Of a stretch of 64,000 nucleotides of DNA, positions 7,375 through 16,122 are shown in pieces. Position 1 is the stretch's first letter. Each line of letters begins with the position of its first letter. The notes under the pieces were generated by a model, which saw nothing but the letters and a program-made list of their open reading frames with translations, made no database searches and was not told the origin of the DNA. Origin of the DNA: Alkalibacillus flavidus (lineage in GTDB: Bacteria > Bacillota > Bacilli > Bacillales > Alkalibacillaceae); contig NZ_JBEPMX010000013.1 in the NCBI RefSeq assembly GCF_040545925.1, forward strand, positions 5,736 to 69,735, read 5' to 3'. Made by a program: the position numbers and the translations under genes.

Positions 7375-8661
7375 TTATGCGTTTTGGAATAGTTTCTTAT
7401 CTTCTTCTGACATTTGTTCGCGCCACACGACAGCGCCTAAATTTTTCAGTTTTTCAGTGATTTGATCGTAGCCTCGTTCAATATGATCCAGACCGACGAC
7501 TTCTGTGACGCCATCTGCCATGAGACCAGCAATGACTAACGCCGCGCCCGCGCGCAAGTCGCTCGCCTTCACTTTCGCTCCTTCTAATGGCGTTTGACCA
7601 GATACGACAGCTGAGTTGCCTTCGACTTTAATACTCGCATTCATGCGCCGCAGCTCGTCAATATGTTTAAAACGGGCTTGGTAAATCGTATCTGTGACGA
7701 TACTCGTCCCTTCAGCTTGTGTGAGTAATGATGTGAACGGCTGTTGTAAATCTGTCGGGATTCCTGGATAAACGAGTGTCTTAATATCGACATTCGACAG
7801 CGGTCGATTGCCACGAACAATTAAATAATCGGTGCTTTCTTCGATTTCAACACCCATCTCACGTAGTTTAGCCGTTAACGATTCCAAGTGGGTCGGAATG
7901 ACATTATCAATCGTCACTTCTTCGCCTTTGGATGCTGCTAAAATGGTGTACGTGCCAGCTTCAATCCGATCAGGAATAATCGTATGCTGACAACCGTTCA
8001 ACTCATCGACGCCTTCAATACGAATAACGTCCGTGCCAGCTCCTTTAATATTCGCGCCCATACTATTGAGCAGTGTCGCGACATCAATAATTTCCGGTTC
8101 TTTCGCTGCGTTTTCAATCGTCGTTTTGCCTTTAGCTTTTACCGCTGCAAGCATAATATTAATCGTCGCACCGACACTCACGACATCTAAATATATTTTC
8201 GCACCGACAAGTTCATCAGCTTGCAAGTAAATCGCGCCTTGTTCATTCGTTACTTTAGCGCCTAACGCTTCAAAGCCTTTAATATGCTGGTCGATCGGGC
8301 GTGGGCCAAGGTTACAACCGCCTGGTAAACCGATGACTGCTTTTTTAAATCGGCCGAGCATCGCACCCATAAAATAATACGACGCGCGTAATTTTTTTAC
8401 ACGACCGTTCGGCAGTGGCATCGAGACCATATTAGCTGGATTGATGGTCACATCCTCGCCGTCTTGTGACACCTCGCCACCGATATCTTCGAGCAACTCT
8501 TTTAAAATGTCGATATCTGAAATATTCGGCAGCCCTTCAATCGTGACTTCGGATTCGGCTAAAATCGTCGCTGGCAATAACGCCACGGCACTGTTTTTAG
8601 CCCCGCTAATCCGAACTTCTCCATTCAGTTTATGGCCGCCTTCGATTAGCAATTTATCCAT
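7375..8661 (-). CDS. murA: UDP-N-acetylglucosamine 1-carboxyvinyltransferase (MurA2/MurZ type)
   Basis: Transfers enolpyruvate from PEP to UDP-GlcNAc, the first committed step of peptidoglycan synthesis. The 428-residue protein keeps the catalytic cysteine loop LPGGCNLGPRPID (fosfomycin target) and the N-terminal GGHKLNGEVRISGAKNSA. Sequence and position next to fsa and glpX correspond to the second Gram-positive paralogue (murZ/murAB). AAGGAG lies 8 nt before the ATG. A second murA elsewhere in the genome is expected. Confidence 0.95.
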   Translation of the reverse strand: MDKLLIEGGHKLNGEVRISGAKNSAVALLPATILAESEVTIEGLPNISDIDILKELLEDIGGEVSQDGEDVTINPANMVSMPLPNGRVKKLRASYYFMGAMLGRFKKAVIGLPGGCNLGPRPIDQHIKGFEALGAKVTNEQGAIYLQADELVGAKIYLDVVSVGATINIMLAAVKAKGKTTIENAAKEPEIIDVATLLNSMGANIKGAGTDVIRIEGVDELNGCQHTIIPDRIEAGTYTILAASKGEEVTIDNVIPTHLESLTAKLREMGVEIEESTDYLIVRGNRPLSNVDIKTLVYPGIPTDLQQPFTSLLTQAEGTSIVTDTIYQARFKHIDELRRMNASIKVEGNSAVVSGQTPLEGAKVKASDLRAGAALVIAGLMADGVTEVVGLDHIERGYDQITEKLKNLGAVVWREQMSEEDKKLFQNA

Positions 8662-8723
8662 ATAACATACTCCTTAACCGTATCGGTCACCTTTTGGTTG
8701 TAGGATGCCCTTTTCCATACGAT

Positions 8724-9371
8724 TTATTTATTCGCTTTCTCCCAATCATTTAAAAACTTCTCAATCCCTTGGTCCGTTAACGGGTGCTTCACGAGTTGCT
8801 GAATGACGTTAAACGGAATTGTCGCGATATGCGCACCACTCATCGCCGCTTCTGACACGTGCATCGGGTGACGCACACTTGCTGCGATAATTTCCGTTTC
8901 AATACCGTGCGTGTCAAAAATAGCCGCGATTTCTTGAATCAAGTGTAAGCCGTTTTGACCGATATCATCTAAGCGACCTAAAAACGGTGATACGTACGAT
9001 GCGCCTGCACGTGCTGCAAGTAATGCTTGATTAGCTGAAAAAACAAGCGTTACATTTGTCTTCACACCACGGTCCGTTAATGTTTTACACGCTTTCAACC
9101 CTTCAAGTGTCATCGGTAATTTAATCGTAATATTCGGAGCGATTTGAACGAGTTCGTCAGCTTCCTTCAGCATCCCTTCTGCATCTTCAGAAATGACCTC
9201 TGCACTGACGGAGCCTTCTGTGACTTCTTTTGTAATCTCTTTAAGGCGATCGTGGAATGAGACACCTTCTTTCGCTACGAGTGACGGGTTTGTCGTCACG
9301 CCTGATAAAATCCCTAATGCGTTTGCTTCTTTAATCTCATCAATGTTAGCCGTATCAATAAAAAATTTCAT
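8724..9371 (-). CDS. fsa: Transaldolase-like fructose-6-phosphate aldolase (TalC/FSA family)
   Basis: A 215-residue member of the short transaldolase family, the counterpart of B. subtilis YwjH. It begins MKFFIDTANIDEIKEA and has the Schiff-base lysine segment ITIKLPMT and the barrel motif GASYVSPFLGRLDD. Members act as transaldolase or fructose-6-phosphate aldolase; sequence alone does not decide which. AAAGGAG precedes the ATG. In B. subtilis fbaA lies between spo0F and this gene; here that interval has no coding sequence. Confidence 0.9.
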   Translation of the reverse strand: MKFFIDTANIDEIKEANALGILSGVTTNPSLVAKEGVSFHDRLKEITKEVTEGSVSAEVISEDAEGMLKEADELVQIAPNITIKLPMTLEGLKACKTLTDRGVKTNVTLVFSANQALLAARAGASYVSPFLGRLDDIGQNGLHLIQEIAAIFDTHGIETEIIAASVRHPMHVSEAAMSGAHIATIPFNVIQQLVKHPLTDQGIEKFLNDWEKANK

Positions 9372-9415
9372 GTTTTAGTCTCCTTTAAAATCAAAATAAT
9401 CTCGACTGATACACG

Positions 9416-9447
9416 AAAAGGCTAACCCAGATCAAACTGGGTCAGCC
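9416..9447 (-). terminator. Terminator or attenuator between spo0F and fsa
   Basis: An 11-bp stem (GGCTGACCCAG with CTGGGTTAGCC, one G-U pair) with a 6-nt loop is followed on the minus strand by TTTTCG. It ends 45 nt upstream of the fsa start. Confidence 0.75.
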
Positions 9448-9583
9448 AATTGCTTTGTGTTTATATGGTGATGAAACCGCATGCTACCTGACGATGATTC
9501 CATTGATGGTCTGAAACATACTTAAATGGCACAGCGGCCCCCCCTTTGTGTTGTTATCATGTATCACATTACTAGAATATCAA
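9420..9583 (-). ncRNA. Candidate leader RNA or small RNA upstream of fsa
   Basis: On the minus strand, TTGATA (9578-9583), an 18-nt spacer and TGATAA (9554-9559) form a plausible promoter; TTGCGA with TATTCT slightly upstream is an alternative. A transcript from there would be about 130 nt, start near a run of eight Gs followed by CCGC, and end at the strong hairpin at 9420-9447. It holds no convincing reading frame. It could be a free small RNA or an attenuated leader of fsa-murA-glpX. No known riboswitch class was recognised. Confidence 0.3.
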
Positions 9584-9619
9584 GTGTGTCGCATTTTCGC
9601 AACTAAGTATCTAATCGGG

Positions 9620-9982
9620 CTACTTCTTAACATACTTATTCACGAAATAAATAACGTCGCTAAGTGTGAACGGTTTTTCTAACACACCTTGATGATCGGA
9701 ATTTGAATTTAATTCAAGTTGTTTTTTAGCCATGCCTGTCATCAAAATCACAGGTGTATCGTCACCTTTTTCGCGTAATGTCGCAATAAATTTATCACCT
9801 TTCATAGAAGGTAATAAATAATCAATGAAGCATAGGTCTACATGCCCACTATCCATCGTTTGTAATGCATCATGGCAATTTAAAAATTGTTGGACATGAA
9901 AATCTTCTTGCTTCAAAAATTCACCCATCAACATAGCGATTGATTCTTCATCATCCACAACAACAGCTTGATATTTTCCCAT
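9620..9982 (-). CDS. spo0F: Single-domain response regulator, Spo0F type
   Basis: A 120-residue stand-alone receiver domain. Acidic pocket VVDDEES near residue 10, phosphorylation Asp in CFIDYLLP near residue 54, MTGM for the conserved Thr and LEKPF for the conserved Lys. Spo0F relays phosphate from sporulation kinases to Spo0B and so to Spo0A. Position next to pyrG and length match spo0F, but the sequence is more divergent than other genes here; the loop after the Asp (YLLPSMKGD) differs from B. subtilis. The identity therefore rests largely on synteny. AAAGGTGATGG precedes the ATG. Confidence 0.7.
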   Translation of the reverse strand: MGKYQAVVVDDEESIAMLMGEFLKQEDFHVQQFLNCHDALQTMDSGHVDLCFIDYLLPSMKGDKFIATLREKGDDTPVILMTGMAKKQLELNSNSDHQGVLEKPFTLSDVIYFVNKYVKK

Positions 9983-10016
9983 TCCATCACCTTTTTCTCA
10001 AAATCATCACACTATT

Positions 10017-10045
10017 ACTTTACAAGATTGGAATAGGAAAATCAA
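10017..10045 (-). promoter_or_regulatory. Possible sigma-A promoter of spo0F
   Basis: Minus strand TTGATT (10040-10045), 17 nt, TAAAGT (10017-10022). The -10 matches only 4 of 6 bases. No sigma-H pattern was found. Confidence 0.35.
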
Positions 10046-10071
10046 TCCATTCAACACTTTTCACGCTTTAA

Positions 10072-11664
10072 TTATTTCACACAGTGTTCGACAAATTTTT
10101 TGAATAACGGTTGCGGACGTGTCGGGCGCGATTTGAATTCTGGGTGGAATTGTGACGCGACAAACCACGGGTGATCAGCGATTTCAATAATTTCGGCCAA
10201 ACGTCCATCTGGGCTTAAACCGGAAAACTGAAAGCCCGCTTCTTCCATTTTTTCACGGTACGTATTATTAAATTCATAGCGATGACGGTGGCGTTCGTAA
10301 ACAATTTCGTCTTCATAAGCATCGTACGCATTCGTCCCTTCTTTCAAGCGACAGGCATAGACACCTAAACGAAGTGTTCCACCTAAATCTTCGACATCTT
10401 TTTGCTCTGGTAATAAATCAATGACAGGGTGCGGAGTCGACGGATCGATTTCAGCCGAATGAGCACCTTCTAACCCTAATACGTTGCGAGCATATTCCAC
10501 GGTTGCGAGCTGCATACCGAGACAAATGCCGAGGAATGGAATTCTTTCCTCACGCGCATAACGGATCGCTTCAATTTTACCGTCAATCGCACGGTCGCCG
10601 AAACCACCTGGGACAAGAATCCCGTCGACATCACTTAATTCTTGCTCAACATTATCCCGCGTCAACGTTTCGGAACTGACCCATTTCACGTTAATATCCG
10701 AATCGAAAGCAAAGCCACTATGCTTCAACGCTTCGACAACGGAAATATACGCATCTTGCAACTGAACATATTTGCCGACGAGTGCGATTGTCGTCGTTTT
10801 CGATAAGTTTTTCACGCGATCGATCAATTCGTGCCATTCACCCATCTCGGCAGGCTTTATGTCCAAGCCAAAATGATTGCACGCTAATTCATCTAACCCT
10901 TGTTGTTGCATTTCTAATGCGACTTCGTATAACACATCACAGTTACGTGCTTCGATGACAGCTTTTTCGTTAATGTCACAGAACAACGCAATTTTATCTT
11001 TCATACTTTGGCTAATTTCCATTTCGGTTCTTAACACCACAACATCTGGCTGGATACCGAGAGAGCGCAATTCTTTCACCGAGTGTTGCGTCGGTTTCGT
11101 TTTCATTTCACCTGCTGCCTCTAAATATGGTACGAGCGTGCAGTGAATGTACATGACATTATCCCGGCCGACGTCACTTTTGAGCTGACGAATCGCCTCT
11201 AAAAATGGCAAACTTTCGATGTCACCGACCGTTCCGCCGATCTCCGTGATGACAACATCGGCATTCGTTTCGTTTCCTGCTTGATAGACCTTGTCTTTAA
11301 TTTCATTCGTAATATGCGGGATCACTTGGACTGTACCGCCTAAATAATCGCCGCGTCGCTCTTTACGAATAACCGTTGAGTAAACTTTACCTGTCGTGAT
11401 ATTGGAATACTTATTTAAGTTAATATCAATAAAACGTTCGTAGTGACCTAAATCGAGATCGGTCTCTGCACCGTCTTCTGTCACGAACACTTCACCGTGT
11501 TGATACGGACTCATCGTCCCCGGATCAACGTTTAAATACGGGTCGAACTTTTGAATCGTCACGTTGAGTCCTCGGTTTTTTAGTAGCCTTCCTAATGATG
11601 CTGCAGTAATCCCTTTACCTAATGACGATACCACGCCGCCAGTTACGAAAATATACTTCGTCAT
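10072..11664 (-). CDS. pyrG: CTP synthase
   Basis: Converts UTP to CTP with glutamine-derived ammonia and ATP. The 530-residue protein has the synthetase domain (KYIFVTGGVVSSLGKGITAASLG at the start) and a class I glutamine amidotransferase domain with the nucleophile elbow FLGICLGMQLA and the His/Glu pair FHPEF. GTGAGGAC precedes the ATG. Its leader contains all parts of the CTP-sensing attenuation system known from B. subtilis pyrG. The rpoE-pyrG order is as in other Bacillaceae. Confidence 0.97.
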   Translation of the reverse strand: MTKYIFVTGGVVSSLGKGITAASLGRLLKNRGLNVTIQKFDPYLNVDPGTMSPYQHGEVFVTEDGAETDLDLGHYERFIDINLNKYSNITTGKVYSTVIRKERRGDYLGGTVQVIPHITNEIKDKVYQAGNETNADVVITEIGGTVGDIESLPFLEAIRQLKSDVGRDNVMYIHCTLVPYLEAAGEMKTKPTQHSVKELRSLGIQPDVVVLRTEMEISQSMKDKIALFCDINEKAVIEARNCDVLYEVALEMQQQGLDELACNHFGLDIKPAEMGEWHELIDRVKNLSKTTTIALVGKYVQLQDAYISVVEALKHSGFAFDSDINVKWVSSETLTRDNVEQELSDVDGILVPGGFGDRAIDGKIEAIRYAREERIPFLGICLGMQLATVEYARNVLGLEGAHSAEIDPSTPHPVIDLLPEQKDVEDLGGTLRLGVYACRLKEGTNAYDAYEDEIVYERHRHRYEFNNTYREKMEEAGFQFSGLSPDGRLAEIIEIADHPWFVASQFHPEFKSRPTRPQPLFKKFVEHCVK

Positions 11665-11737
11665 GCTTTCGTCCTCACTTTCTTTTCATTGTGTTTAGTA
11701 TGGATCTATGTGTGGAGATTAACTATCTAATCCGTCT

Positions 11738-11837
11738 ATAAAAAACAAAAAAAGCCCCCGAACTGTATTCGGGAGCTTAGTTTACGATTTTTAGAGAGCC
11801 CACATAGAATAATACGCCTGAGCTAACAGAAAGTCAA
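11738..11837 (-). promoter_or_regulatory. pyrG promoter and CTP-responsive attenuator
   Basis: Minus strand: -35 TTGACT (11832-11837), 17 nt, -10 TATTAT (11809-11814), then an initial transcript GGGCTC beginning near 11801. A terminator hairpin AGCTCCCGAA/TTCGGGGGCT (11753-11777) follows, with a T-rich run. In B. subtilis, low CTP stalls polymerase at the C after GGG and reiterative G addition gives a poly-G 5' end that pairs with the pyrimidine-rich arm of the terminator. GGGC start and CTCCC arm are both visible here. The same hairpin may end rpoE transcripts. Confidence 0.88.
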
Positions 11838-11844
11838 GCATCCT

Positions 11845-12315
11845 TTATAACTCTTCGTCATCGTCACCTTTATCTAAATTTTTCTCGAGATCGTCGACTT
11901 CATCTTCGAATAATTCTTCTGTTTCTTCCTCTTCTTCAACGTCTAACTCATCGTCAAGAACGGTTTCTTCTTCAACTGGTTCTTCTGCTTTAGCTTTTTT
12001 CTTCTTCTGTTTCTTTTTCTTCGGTTTCTCTTCAGCGACGAACGCATCTTCAACCGTTTGATCGAATGGATACCAGTGCTTCAAGCCCCAAAGGTTAGAG
12101 CCGACAGATAAGAAACGGCCATCAACATTTAAATCCGTATAAAATTGCGAAATAAATTGTTCTTTTTCCTCTTGGCTAAATCCCTTCGCCTCAGCTACGA
12201 GTTGATAAATATCTTGAAAATTTTTCGCTTGATTTTCGCCTACCATGATTTCATAAGCGAGATCAATCATCGATATTTCTTGGATTTCTTCTTTTGTATA
12301 CTTTTCTAAGCTCAC
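11845..12315 (-). CDS. rpoE: DNA-directed RNA polymerase subunit delta
   Basis: Delta subunit, which limits non-specific nucleic-acid binding of RNA polymerase and aids recycling. The 156-residue protein has the folded N-terminal HARE-HTH domain (about residues 1-90, with FYTDLNVDGRFLSVGSNLWGLKHWYP), a Lys-rich stretch (KKKKQKKKKAK) and an acidic tail of Asp/Glu to the end. The GTG at 12315 is chosen because AAGGAG lies 8 nt upstream; the frame opens three codons earlier, too close to that site. Confidence 0.93.
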   Translation of the reverse strand: MSLEKYTKEEIQEISMIDLAYEIMVGENQAKNFQDIYQLVAEAKGFSQEEKEQFISQFYTDLNVDGRFLSVGSNLWGLKHWYPFDQTVEDAFVAEEKPKKKKQKKKKAKAEEPVEEETVLDDELDVEEEEETEELFEDEVDDLEKNLDKGDDDEEL

Positions 12316-12369
12316 AACCAGCACTCCTTTATCCAGTTAACGGTAACTTTAGCTACTTTCCTAGTTTAC

Positions 12370-12397
12370 AGAATATCATATATCATCGTCAATTCAA
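12370..12397 (-). promoter_or_regulatory. Probable promoter of rpoE
   Basis: Minus strand TTGAAT (12392-12397), 16 nt, TATTCT (12370-12375). A second reading, TTGACG with TAAACT at 18 nt, overlaps it. Confidence 0.5.
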
Positions 12398-12428
12398 GAA
12401 AAAATTATTATGATGTGAATAGCGGTTG

Positions 12429-12611
12429 CAAGTCGGCGATATATTTTGGGAATCGACGATATATTTGCGAAATCGGCGATAAAATTGAAATCGCGATGAT
12501 ATATTGCGGAGATCGGCGATATATAGATGCAATCGACAAATTAATAGTTGAGATCGACAAATCATAGCGCCCGTTCGACAAATTAATTACCGAAATCGAC
12601 AAATCGCAAGG
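12429..12611. repeat. Intergenic word array, about 21-nt pitch, 9 units of two kinds
   Basis: Five units with ATCGGCGATATAT-like words (TCG at 12433, 12453, 12473, about 12491, 12513) are followed by four with ATCGACAAATTAAT-like words (12533, 12554, 12575, 12596). The last steps are exactly 21 nt. It lies between the rpoE promoter and repeat copy B. Confidence 0.75.
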
Positions 12612-12614
12612 TGA

Positions 12615-12805
12615 ATTAATCAAAGTAAAACCCGAACAATTTTAATAAAATAAATTGTTCGGGTTTCTGCTTGAATGACGCTCCATCAAAACACTTCGCT
12701 TGCCGCGGGCACGGCTCGAGCCTCCTCAGCCCAAAAGCGAGGCTTGCGGGGTCTCGAGACGCGTGCTGTTCCCGCAGGCGTCTATGTGTTTTGATCCCGC
12801 TTCAT
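12615..12805 (+). repeat. GC-rich dispersed modular repeat, copy B, with terminator hairpin
   Basis: Closely matches both ends of 28601-28854: a shared hairpin (ACCCGAACAATTTTAATAAA with its complement, 12629-12671), a TTGAATGACGCT.CATCAAAAC arm, CCGCGGGCACGGCTCGAGCC, and a right arm CCCGCAGG.GTCTA ending CCGCTTCAT. Its core is short (TCTCGAGAC retained) and lacks the 115-bp module of copies A and C. The hairpin may terminate the icmF operon, although its U-tract is poor. Confidence 0.8.
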
Positions 12806-12891
12806 CATTACTTTCTACAGCTATTTTCAAACATTCATCTTTTGTAATCTTTAAACATTTCGTGCCAGCCTCAACGACTCATCAAACAATC

Positions 12892-15800
12892 TTACATATT
12901 CCGTCGATACTGGCCGCCGACTTCGTATAGGGCGTTGGTGATTTGGCCGAGGCTTGCGACTTTGACGGTTTCCATGAGTTCGGCGAAAATGTTGCCGCCT
13001 GATGCTGCGACGTCTTTAAGTCGCGCGAGTGCTTCGTCTGCTTCCGCTTTGTTGCGTGCTTGGAAATCGCGTAAGTTTTGAATTTGTTGTTGTTTTTCGT
13101 CTTGTGATGCACGCGCGACCTCCATTGAGTTGATGTCGTCTTCTGATGGTGGGTTCGGGTTTTGGTACGTGTTCACACCGACGATCGGCAATTCGCCTGA
13201 GTGCTTCTTACCTTCGTAATAAAGTGATTCTTCTTGAATTTTACCACGTTGATATTGACGTTCCATCGCGCCGAGCACGCCACCGCGGTCGTTTAAGCTT
13301 TCGAATTCAGCTAACACCGCTTCTTCGACAAGATCGGTTAATTCTTCTAAAATATATGACCCTTGTAGCGAGTTTTCCGTCTTCGTTAAGCCGAATTCTT
13401 TGTTAATGATCATTTGAATCGCCATCGCACGGCGGACAGATTCTTCGGTTGGTGTGGTAATCGCTTCATCATACGCATTTGTGTGAAGCGAGTTCGTATT
13501 GTCTTGAATCGCGAGTAACGCCTGGAGCGTCGTACGGATGTCATTGAAATCGACCTCTTGCGCGTGCAGGGAACGACCTGATGTTTGAATATGATACTTC
13601 AACTTCTGACTTCGATCATTCGCCCCGTATTTATCGCGCATCGCAACAGCCCAAATACGACGAGCAACGCGTCCGATGACGGTATATTCTGGGTCTAAGC
13701 CATTTGAGAAGAAGAACGATAAGTTTGGCGCAAATTTATTAATATCCATGCCACGACTTAAATAGTACTCAACGTACGTAAAGCCATTTGCTAACGTGAA
13801 CGCAAGCTGACTGATCGGGTTCGCGCCCGCCTCAGCAATGTGATACCCGGAAATCGACACAGAATAATAGTTTTTCACATCTTGTTCGATAAAGTATTCT
13901 TGAATATCACCCATCATGCGTAGGGCAAACTCCGTCGAAAAGATACACGTGTTTTGACCTTGGTCTTCTTTCAAAATATCCGCCTGCACAGTACCGCGCA
14001 CGACCGAAATCGTTTCAGCCTTAATCCGTTCGTGCTCGTCCGCACTCGGCTCGCGTCCGTTTTCGTCTTTAAATTTCTCCAGTTGCTGATCGACAGCTGC
14101 GTTAAAGAACATGGCTAAAATAATCGGTGCCGGCCCGTTGATCGTCATCGACACGGACGTTTTCGGATCGCTTAAATCAAAGCCGTCGTACAGTTTCTTC
14201 ATATCCTCAACAGTACAAATACTAACACCAGACTCCCCGACTTTACCGTAAATGTCCGGGCGCTCATCTGGGTCTTCGCCGTAAAGCGTAACCGAGTCAA
14301 ATGCCGTACTCAAGCGCTTCGCCGGTTCATTTTCCGATAAATAATGGAAACGGCGATTCGTTCGTTCTGGCGTACCTTCCCCTGCAAATTGACGCGTCGG
14401 ATCTTCGCCGCGACGTTTGAATGGGAACACGCCCGCTGTATACGGGAAGTAACCTGGTAAGTTTTCAAGCATCATAAACTTAACCTGGTCGCCCCAGTCT
14501 TGGTAACTCGGGAGTGCGACTTTCGGAATTTTAAGGCCGGATAAACTTTCAGTGTTCATCTCGACTTTGAATTCTTTACCACGTACTTCATAGCTCATTT
14601 CATCTTGCGAATACGTGTTTTGGAAATGATCGTAATTGTCTAATTGTTGCACGGTTTCAGCGTCAAGTTGCTTTTCATAATCGGCGATCAAGTTTTCAAG
14701 CGCATCGATTTCGTGGCCCGCAAGTTCGTCTTTCGTGCCTTTTAATTGATACACTTTGCTCGCGATTTCGCTTTGGCGACGTGCGTGTTCTTTATAACCG
14801 CGTACCGCTTCAGCGATGTCGCGTAAATATTGACGTCGTTCTGGCGGAATAATTAAGTTTTGTTTCTCAGCCGTTTTGACGCTTGTATCGAATGGAACAT
14901 CAACATTCCAAGCATAACGATCATTCAACGTTTCAAGCATGGCTGCAAATAACGTGTTCGTCCCTGCATCATTAAACTGACTCGCGATCGTACCGAACAC
15001 TGGGAATGACGCGTGGTCTTCGTGGAATCGCATATGGCTGCGTTCGTATTGTTTGCGCACTTGTTTGAGCGCGTCGTCCGAGCCTTTTTGTTCAAATTTA
15101 TTAATCACAATAAAATCGGCATAGTCGATCATGTCGATCTTCTCAAGCTGAGACGGTGCACCGAATTCGGCTGTCATGACATACATCGATAAGTCCGTGA
15201 TTTCGGTAATTTCGGCGTCACCTTGACCGATACCACTCGTTTCAACGATGATAAAGTCAAAATGCGCCGCTTTCGTCACGTTAATCGCATCCGTGATCGC
15301 TTTTGACAGCTCGCTTTTCGAATCGCGTGTAGCGAGCGAACGCATGTATACGCGCGAATCGAAAATCGCGTTCATGCGAATGCGGTCGCCGAGTAACGCG
15401 CCCCCCGTTTTCTTCTTCGTCGGATCCACCGAAATAACCGCGATCTTTTTATCAGGTACTTCGTTTAAAAAGCGACGAATTAATTCATCGGTTAAGGAAC
15501 TTTTACCAGCGCCACCTGTTCCGGTAATCCCCATGACAGGAACGTTTGAACCGTCGATTGCTAGCAGTCGATTTAACTCCTCACTCGACACCGAACCATT
15601 TTCCACATGGGTAATTAAACGAGCCACTGCTTGATTATCGCCGTCTTTTGCTGCTTTCGCGTCCGCTTCTAATTCAATCGGCGTCGGGTGATCACACTCT
15701 TCAAGCATCGTGTTGATCATGCCTTGAAGCCCTGTTTCACGACCGTCTTCTGGTGAAAAGATACGCGCCACACCATAGTCATGAAGTTCTTTAATTTCAC

Positions 15801-16122
15801 GTGGCAAAATAACACCGCCACCGCCACCATAAACGCGGATGTGACCGGCACCCTTCTCATTTAACAAGTCGACCATGTATTTAAAATATTCCACGTGGCC
15901 ACCTTGATATGATGAAATCGCAATGCCTTGTGCGTCTTCTTGAATTGCCGCATTCACGACCGCTTCAACTGATCGGTTATGCCCTAAGTGAATGACTTCG
16001 GCGCCACTCGCCTGTAAAATACGACGCATAATGTTAATCGATGCATCGTGTCCGTCAAACAAACTCGATGCCGTCACAAATCGTACGGGATGTTTCACTT
16101 GATACGCTTCCATTTGTTGCAT
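12892..16122 (-). CDS. icmF: Fused isobutyryl-CoA mutase (IcmF)
   Basis: Adenosylcobalamin-dependent interconversion of isobutyryl-CoA and n-butyryl-CoA. The 1076-residue protein has three parts in order: a B12-binding domain (about 15-140, with DGHDASIN supplying the cobalt-ligand His, and SSYQGGH), a MeaI-type G-protein chaperone (P-loop GITGTGGAGKSS near 200, DPTKKKTGGALLGDR) and the mutase barrel (about 550 to the end). The ATG overlaps the TetR stop (TAATG). It is the last gene of an acyl-CoA operon, so it links branched-chain and straight-chain C4 acyl-CoA. A related pivalyl-CoA mutase activity cannot be excluded. Confidence 0.93.
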   Translation of the reverse strand: MQQMEAYQVKHPVRFVTASSLFDGHDASINIMRRILQASGAEVIHLGHNRSVEAVVNAAIQEDAQGIAISSYQGGHVEYFKYMVDLLNEKGAGHIRVYGGGGGVILPREIKELHDYGVARIFSPEDGRETGLQGMINTMLEECDHPTPIELEADAKAAKDGDNQAVARLITHVENGSVSSEELNRLLAIDGSNVPVMGITGTGGAGKSSLTDELIRRFLNEVPDKKIAVISVDPTKKKTGGALLGDRIRMNAIFDSRVYMRSLATRDSKSELSKAITDAINVTKAAHFDFIIVETSGIGQGDAEITEITDLSMYVMTAEFGAPSQLEKIDMIDYADFIVINKFEQKGSDDALKQVRKQYERSHMRFHEDHASFPVFGTIASQFNDAGTNTLFAAMLETLNDRYAWNVDVPFDTSVKTAEKQNLIIPPERRQYLRDIAEAVRGYKEHARRQSEIASKVYQLKGTKDELAGHEIDALENLIADYEKQLDAETVQQLDNYDHFQNTYSQDEMSYEVRGKEFKVEMNTESLSGLKIPKVALPSYQDWGDQVKFMMLENLPGYFPYTAGVFPFKRRGEDPTRQFAGEGTPERTNRRFHYLSENEPAKRLSTAFDSVTLYGEDPDERPDIYGKVGESGVSICTVEDMKKLYDGFDLSDPKTSVSMTINGPAPIILAMFFNAAVDQQLEKFKDENGREPSADEHERIKAETISVVRGTVQADILKEDQGQNTCIFSTEFALRMMGDIQEYFIEQDVKNYYSVSISGYHIAEAGANPISQLAFTLANGFTYVEYYLSRGMDINKFAPNLSFFFSNGLDPEYTVIGRVARRIWAVAMRDKYGANDRSQKLKYHIQTSGRSLHAQEVDFNDIRTTLQALLAIQDNTNSLHTNAYDEAITTPTEESVRRAMAIQMIINKEFGLTKTENSLQGSYILEELTDLVEEAVLAEFESLNDRGGVLGAMERQYQRGKIQEESLYYEGKKHSGELPIVGVNTYQNPNPPSEDDINSMEVARASQDEKQQQIQNLRDFQARNKAEADEALARLKDVAASGGNIFAELMETVKVASLGQITNALYEVGGQYRRNM

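Noticed and set aside
12408..12623. Minus-strand frame of 71 codons with a seven-residue repeat pattern (DLSIS, INLS).
   Set aside because: It is the 21-nt array read as protein; no ribosome binding site, and the pitch in the first half is not a multiple of three throughout.
15248..15634. Plus-strand frame of 128 codons inside icmF.
   Set aside because: Antisense shadow of the well-supported icmF reading frame; composition is typical of a complement frame.
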